A DNA stretch of 6,182 nucleotides from Clostridia bacterium (GTDB taxonomy: Bacteria > Bacillota > Clostridia > Christensenellales > UBA1242). The notes beneath the pieces were generated by a model. That model was not told where the DNA came from and searched no databases. It saw only the letters and a program-made list of their open reading frames with translations. Numbering within the stretch: position 1 is the stretch's first letter; each line of letters begins with the position of its first letter. The position numbers and the translations under genes were made by a program. The DNA lies in assembly GCA_017537515.1 (NCBI GenBank), contig JAFYKO010000095.1, forward strand, positions 1-6,182, given 5' to 3'. Positions 4,084-6,182 of this stretch are shown here, piece after piece.

Positions 4084-4121
4084 AAAGAATAAACCAAAAA
4101 GATATTAAAAGTGAGGGAAAC

Positions 4122-4150
4122 ATTCCGCCGGCTCGGTAGAGAGGCGGAAT
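4122..4150. repeat. CCGCC/GGCGG hairpin at the right end of repeat copy 1
   Basis: ATTCCGCC (4122-4129) pairs perfectly with GGCGGAAT (4143-4150) around a 13-nt loop. It lies 17 bp beyond the stop of the leftward metalloprotease gene, so it could act at that mRNA's 3' end, although no T tract follows on the minus strand. Its outer arm and flank (4135-4159), read on the other strand, resemble the hairpin at 5896-5920. The two are therefore inverted relatives flanking the protease gene. Confidence 0.65.
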
Positions 4151-4167
4151 AATAATTACTGGCGGTT

Positions 4168-5820
4168 CTAACCAAACAGGTTGATTATCCCCGTCAAAAA
4201 GTCTGAAAAGGCAGTTTTTACGGTGTTGACTAAGTCGCCGACCTCGGTGATGAGTGTCTTCTCAAACTGCACGTCGTAGGCGTTTACGCCTCGTATCAGT
4301 TTCACTTCTTTTTCGTATGTCAACATATATTCTGTGTATTTCACCTTGACTTTTGTGTATTTTTCGTCCAGGGTTATTTTAAAATACTGCGTCGCTCCCA
4401 CGTAAATCTGTGTAATGCTTTCGACCTTGTTCCATTTCTTTTCAGTGCTATCAAACGCCAAAATCTCGCTTGGAGTTAATCTTGCTCCGTCGCTAAACAT
4501 AGTTTTGAGAAAGTATGTATTCTCGTCGATAATTGGTGTTGTTGTTCCCGCTGGTGGCGTGAAGTCTGAATCCTCGTTGCTTGTAACTTTGAAGTCAAAT
4601 GAGATGTAGCCCGATTCGGTTATGTCAATATTGTTAATTAGGTAATACGCTCGGCTTTCATCAGCATAAAAGAATGGATATCTGTCATTTCCTGCAACCA
4701 TATTTTCACCAAAAAATCTAACATACATATCTGACTCAACCACTTGCGAATAGAACGCAAAAACTGAGGCTTCTGACTGGTCTTTTGCGTGATAATTCCC
4801 ATAAAAGTCGGTGTTAATACGACTGATTGTCAAGTATGTTAAATCGCCACACAGCCTTGGTTCGGCAAGGAAGAATTGGTTTCCGCTTACGCCGAACTTG
4901 TAGGCGTTTATTCCGTCAATTCTTGTTGGGGCTAGGGTGTATCTTCCGTCAGAGTCAATATTCTCAATATTGCTCGAGGTGGCGTCGTCGTAATGGCTTT
5001 CGTCATACCAAGTGAGTTGTTTTTTGTAGTAAGCACTTGTTGACTTTTCAAGCTGGCTTGAAGCCATTATATCCGTTGCGCTGACATAGTCGCTATTCAG
5101 TTTGTAAAGGTCAGGAAGACCGAGGGTGTGAAATATTTCGTGAACTAGTGTTGAGGCTCCCCTTGTGGAGTTTGATAGTATTGTTCTTGCCGACATGCTT
5201 TGAAAATAGTTAAATACAACTGCGTGAGGCCAAAATATTGAAGCGTGGTCTAATTTTTCTTCTTCTGGTATTGACACAAGCACAATGTTCATAATTCCCT
5301 CTCCACTGGTTTTGAGGGTTGTATGAGTTGCGTTTCTGCCCATTTGGAAGAGTGAGTATGAAACCCCAGCAAGCGGGTTTGCCTTTTTTTCTACATTAAA
5401 CTCTGTGTAATTTTTTGTTATATCCCCGACATAGATGTTAAAGTCAAGCGTAAAACCCCCATGAGATTCTGAGGCAAAATAGTTTGACACCTTTTCAAAC
5501 TCGTCAAGCCAATACTCGTATGTTTCGGGGGTGAAGGCTTTTACGTCGTTGAAATTGAGGAGGACGACGTCAAAAATGGCGGAGTCGCTTGTAAAAAAGC
5601 TATTTTCGGCATTGCCCTCATCCCTTACCCATTCGCCACCTTGCTCGTAGTAAACGTGGAAGTCGTCGCCAAGCGGGAATTCTGAGTTGAAAGCTACATC
5701 GCTCTCTTCAATAGTGAGGGAAATTTTCTCACCCTCTTTTGGTGCGACGCAGAAAAACACGCAAACCCCGACAATAAGAACAACCGCTCCGAAAATCAAC
5801 CATTTTGCGAATTTAGGCAT
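4168..5820 (-). CDS. M6-like (immune inhibitor A family) secreted or membrane-anchored zinc metalloprotease
   Basis: A 550-residue exported protease. Residues 7-27 form a hydrophobic segment after MPKFAKW, a signal peptide or anchor; Cys20 and Cys24 lie in it but without a proper lipobox. STLVHEIFHTLGLPDLY (223-239) holds the zinc site: His227, Glu228, His231, with Gly234 and Asp237. DIMASS (250-255) supplies the Met-turn, and FFLAEPRLCGDL (316-327) with LTISRINTDFYGN (330-342) matches the post-catalytic M6 pattern (FLxExR ... LLIxRIN). Around 420 a Pro/Thr-rich linker leads to a C-terminal region (430-550) that is unassigned and probably beta-rich, ending in an amphipathic helix. M6 enzymes cleave host or environmental proteins outside the cell; the substrate here is unknown. 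The start is set by AGGAGG (minus strand, 5836-5831), 10 nt upstream. It stands alone under its own promoter between two direct copies of a long repeat. Confidence 0.85.
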   Translation of the reverse strand: MPKFAKWLIFGAVVLIVGVCVFFCVAPKEGEKISLTIEESDVAFNSEFPLGDDFHVYYEQGGEWVRDEGNAENSFFTSDSAIFDVVLLNFNDVKAFTPETYEYWLDEFEKVSNYFASESHGGFTLDFNIYVGDITKNYTEFNVEKKANPLAGVSYSLFQMGRNATHTTLKTSGEGIMNIVLVSIPEEEKLDHASIFWPHAVVFNYFQSMSARTILSNSTRGASTLVHEIFHTLGLPDLYKLNSDYVSATDIMASSQLEKSTSAYYKKQLTWYDESHYDDATSSNIENIDSDGRYTLAPTRIDGINAYKFGVSGNQFFLAEPRLCGDLTYLTISRINTDFYGNYHAKDQSEASVFAFYSQVVESDMYVRFFGENMVAGNDRYPFFYADESRAYYLINNIDITESGYISFDFKVTSNEDSDFTPPAGTTTPIIDENTYFLKTMFSDGARLTPSEILAFDSTEKKWNKVESITQIYVGATQYFKITLDEKYTKVKVKYTEYMLTYEKEVKLIRGVNAYDVQFEKTLITEVGDLVNTVKTAFSDFLTGIINLFG

Positions 5821-5856
5821 AAGGCATTTGCCTCCTCTTAACTAATAATTGAGTAT

Positions 5857-5885
5857 ATTATAACATAACTTAATATACAAAGCAA
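5857..5885 (-). promoter_or_regulatory. metalloprotease promoter (TTGCTT / 17 bp / TGt-TATAAT)
   Basis: Read on the minus strand, -35 TTGCTT (5885-5880), 17 bp and a consensus -10 TATAAT (5862-5857) with a TGn extension. Transcription should start near 5850, giving a leader of about 30 nt that carries AGGAGG. The CCGCC/GGCGG hairpin lies about 20 bp upstream of the -35. A short out-of-frame ATG at 5827, overlapping the true start, gives only four codons. Confidence 0.8.
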
Positions 5886-5895
5886 GAAGGCAATT

Positions 5896-5931
5896 GTTAT
5901 TATTATTCCGCCTCACTGACACTCGGCGGAA
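5896..5931. repeat. CCGCC/GGCGG hairpin at the left end of repeat copy 2
   Basis: TTCCGCC (5906-5912) pairs with GGCGGAA (5925-5931) around a 12-nt loop. The outer sequence GTTATTATTATTCCGCCTC (5896-5914) matches, on the opposite strand, the right end of copy 1 (4141-4159) with one mismatch. It therefore looks like the left terminal inverted repeat of the element, missing from copy 1, whose left neighbour is a different hairpin. Confidence 0.55.
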
Positions 5932-5935
5932 GAGA

Positions 5936-6182
5936 GTTAGCAACTAGGAGTTAGGAGTGAGGAGTTAATGTTTTATTAAGCGTTTTTAAAAATCCAACCT
6001 CTTCCACAAGATACAGTTTGCTTACCACTTCGCTTGTTTCGGCGTCTGGCAAGCCTCAATTTTAATAAGATTTTTGCGTTTAGTCGAAGAAATCGGGTTG
6101 CCGATAGAGGTTACTCATCGGCGTTCCAATTTCAAAGAATAAACCAAAAAGATATTAAAAGTGAGGGAAACATTCCGCCGGC
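5936..6182 (+). repeat. long interspersed repeat, copy 2 (runs off the window)
   Basis: It repeats copy 1 in the same orientation, 2050 bp away, from the heptamer run through the conserved hairpin to the first arm of the CCGCC hairpin, where the window ends. If its right end equals that of copy 1, the whole unit from 5896 would be about 314 bp, ending some 27 bp beyond the window. Position 6053 (G for A) turns one pair of the GTTTGC/GCAAAC stem into a wobble without breaking it in a plus-strand RNA. Confidence 0.85.

Larger units (their letters stand above)
3886..4159 (+). repeat. long interspersed repeat, copy 1 (left end apparently truncated)
   Basis: This 3879-4167 intergenic stretch has no credible gene; it holds the repeat. 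Positions 3895-4132 match 5945-6182 at 233 of 238 bases with no gaps (constant offset 2050). Differences are at 3919, 3960, 4003, 4063 and 4078, four of the five being transitions. Similarity fades between 3886 and 3894. The left end is a run of heptamers, TTAGGAG three times and then TGAGGAG. The body contains a long hairpin (listed separately) and GTTTGC (3966-3971)/GCAAAC (3999-4004). The right end is a CCGCC/GGCGG hairpin at 4122-4150 and AATAATTAC to 4159. Orientation is arbitrary. No transposase is encoded, so it fits a MITE-like or structured-RNA repeat. Confidence 0.85.

Noticed and set aside
4010..4100. Minus-strand peptide ending LYRQPDFFD inside the repeat
   Set aside because: It is only a short open stretch, with no proper start signal and with a hairpin that forces its sequence. 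It is better explained as a non-coding repeat.
5813..5827. Four-codon upstream frame overlapping the protease start
   Set aside because: Its ATG is only three bases from the AGGAGG, which is too close, and it stops at once. It is probably incidental.
3886..6182. Integron-like cassette with attC sites, or a CRISPR array
   Set aside because: No integrase, no GTTRRRY-type core at the ends and only two long copies 2 kb apart. There are no short regularly spaced repeats with spacers.

Overview
The window is AT-rich bacterial DNA. It has SigA-type promoters with TTGACA -35 boxes and TGn-extended -10 boxes, strong GGAGG-type ribosome binding sites, intrinsic terminators and ordinary TGA/TAA/TAG stops, with Trp encoded by TGG. 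This fits a low-GC Bacillota (Clostridia-like) host, probably an uncultured host-associated or anaerobic lineage. That placement is inferred from style and gene content, not from any database search.

Left part (1-2206), housekeeping. The last 23 codons of an unidentified upstream gene (possibly tryptophanyl-tRNA synthetase) are followed by metG. metG has its own near-consensus promoter, whose -10 box lies inside a perfect 20-bp palindrome. A tRNA-Lys(CTT) gene follows with its own promoter and terminator. Just downstream is a broken second copy of the 3' part of that tRNA plus its terminator, interrupted by about 75 bp of foreign hairpin-containing sequence.

Middle part (2207-3890), accessory. 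A small SLOG-superfamily (DUF1273-like) protein is transcribed leftward. It is divergent from one or two XRE-type helix-turn-helix regulators transcribed rightward. The 133-bp divergent region carries one perfect and up to three further copies of a TTACG-N6-CGTAA dyad: one between the candidate SLOG promoter boxes and the others over both ribosome binding sites. This looks like a compact self-regulated sensor/regulator module and is the best candidate here for an undescribed system. The second HTH frame overlaps the first, lacks a convincing start and has a shortened helix 1, so it may be frameshifted. A GC-rich hairpin separates it from a four-helix ferritin-like protein whose metal site looks partly lost.

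Right part (3886-6182), repeat-bracketed cassette. A single leftward gene encodes a membrane-anchored or secreted M6-like zinc metalloprotease (HEIFHTLGLPD motif) with its own strong promoter. It lies between two direct copies, exactly 2050 bp apart and about 98% identical over 238 bp, of a non-coding repeat. The repeat contains heptamer repeats, a conserved long hairpin and other potential RNA pairings. Related CCGCC/GGCGG hairpins in opposite orientation lie at the outer ends of the repeat unit and suggest a MITE-like element about 314 bp long. The second copy runs off the window.

The three parts do not form one pathway. The window reads as a translation-related core, then an accessory regulator locus next to a tRNA, then a repeat-flanked exported protease.
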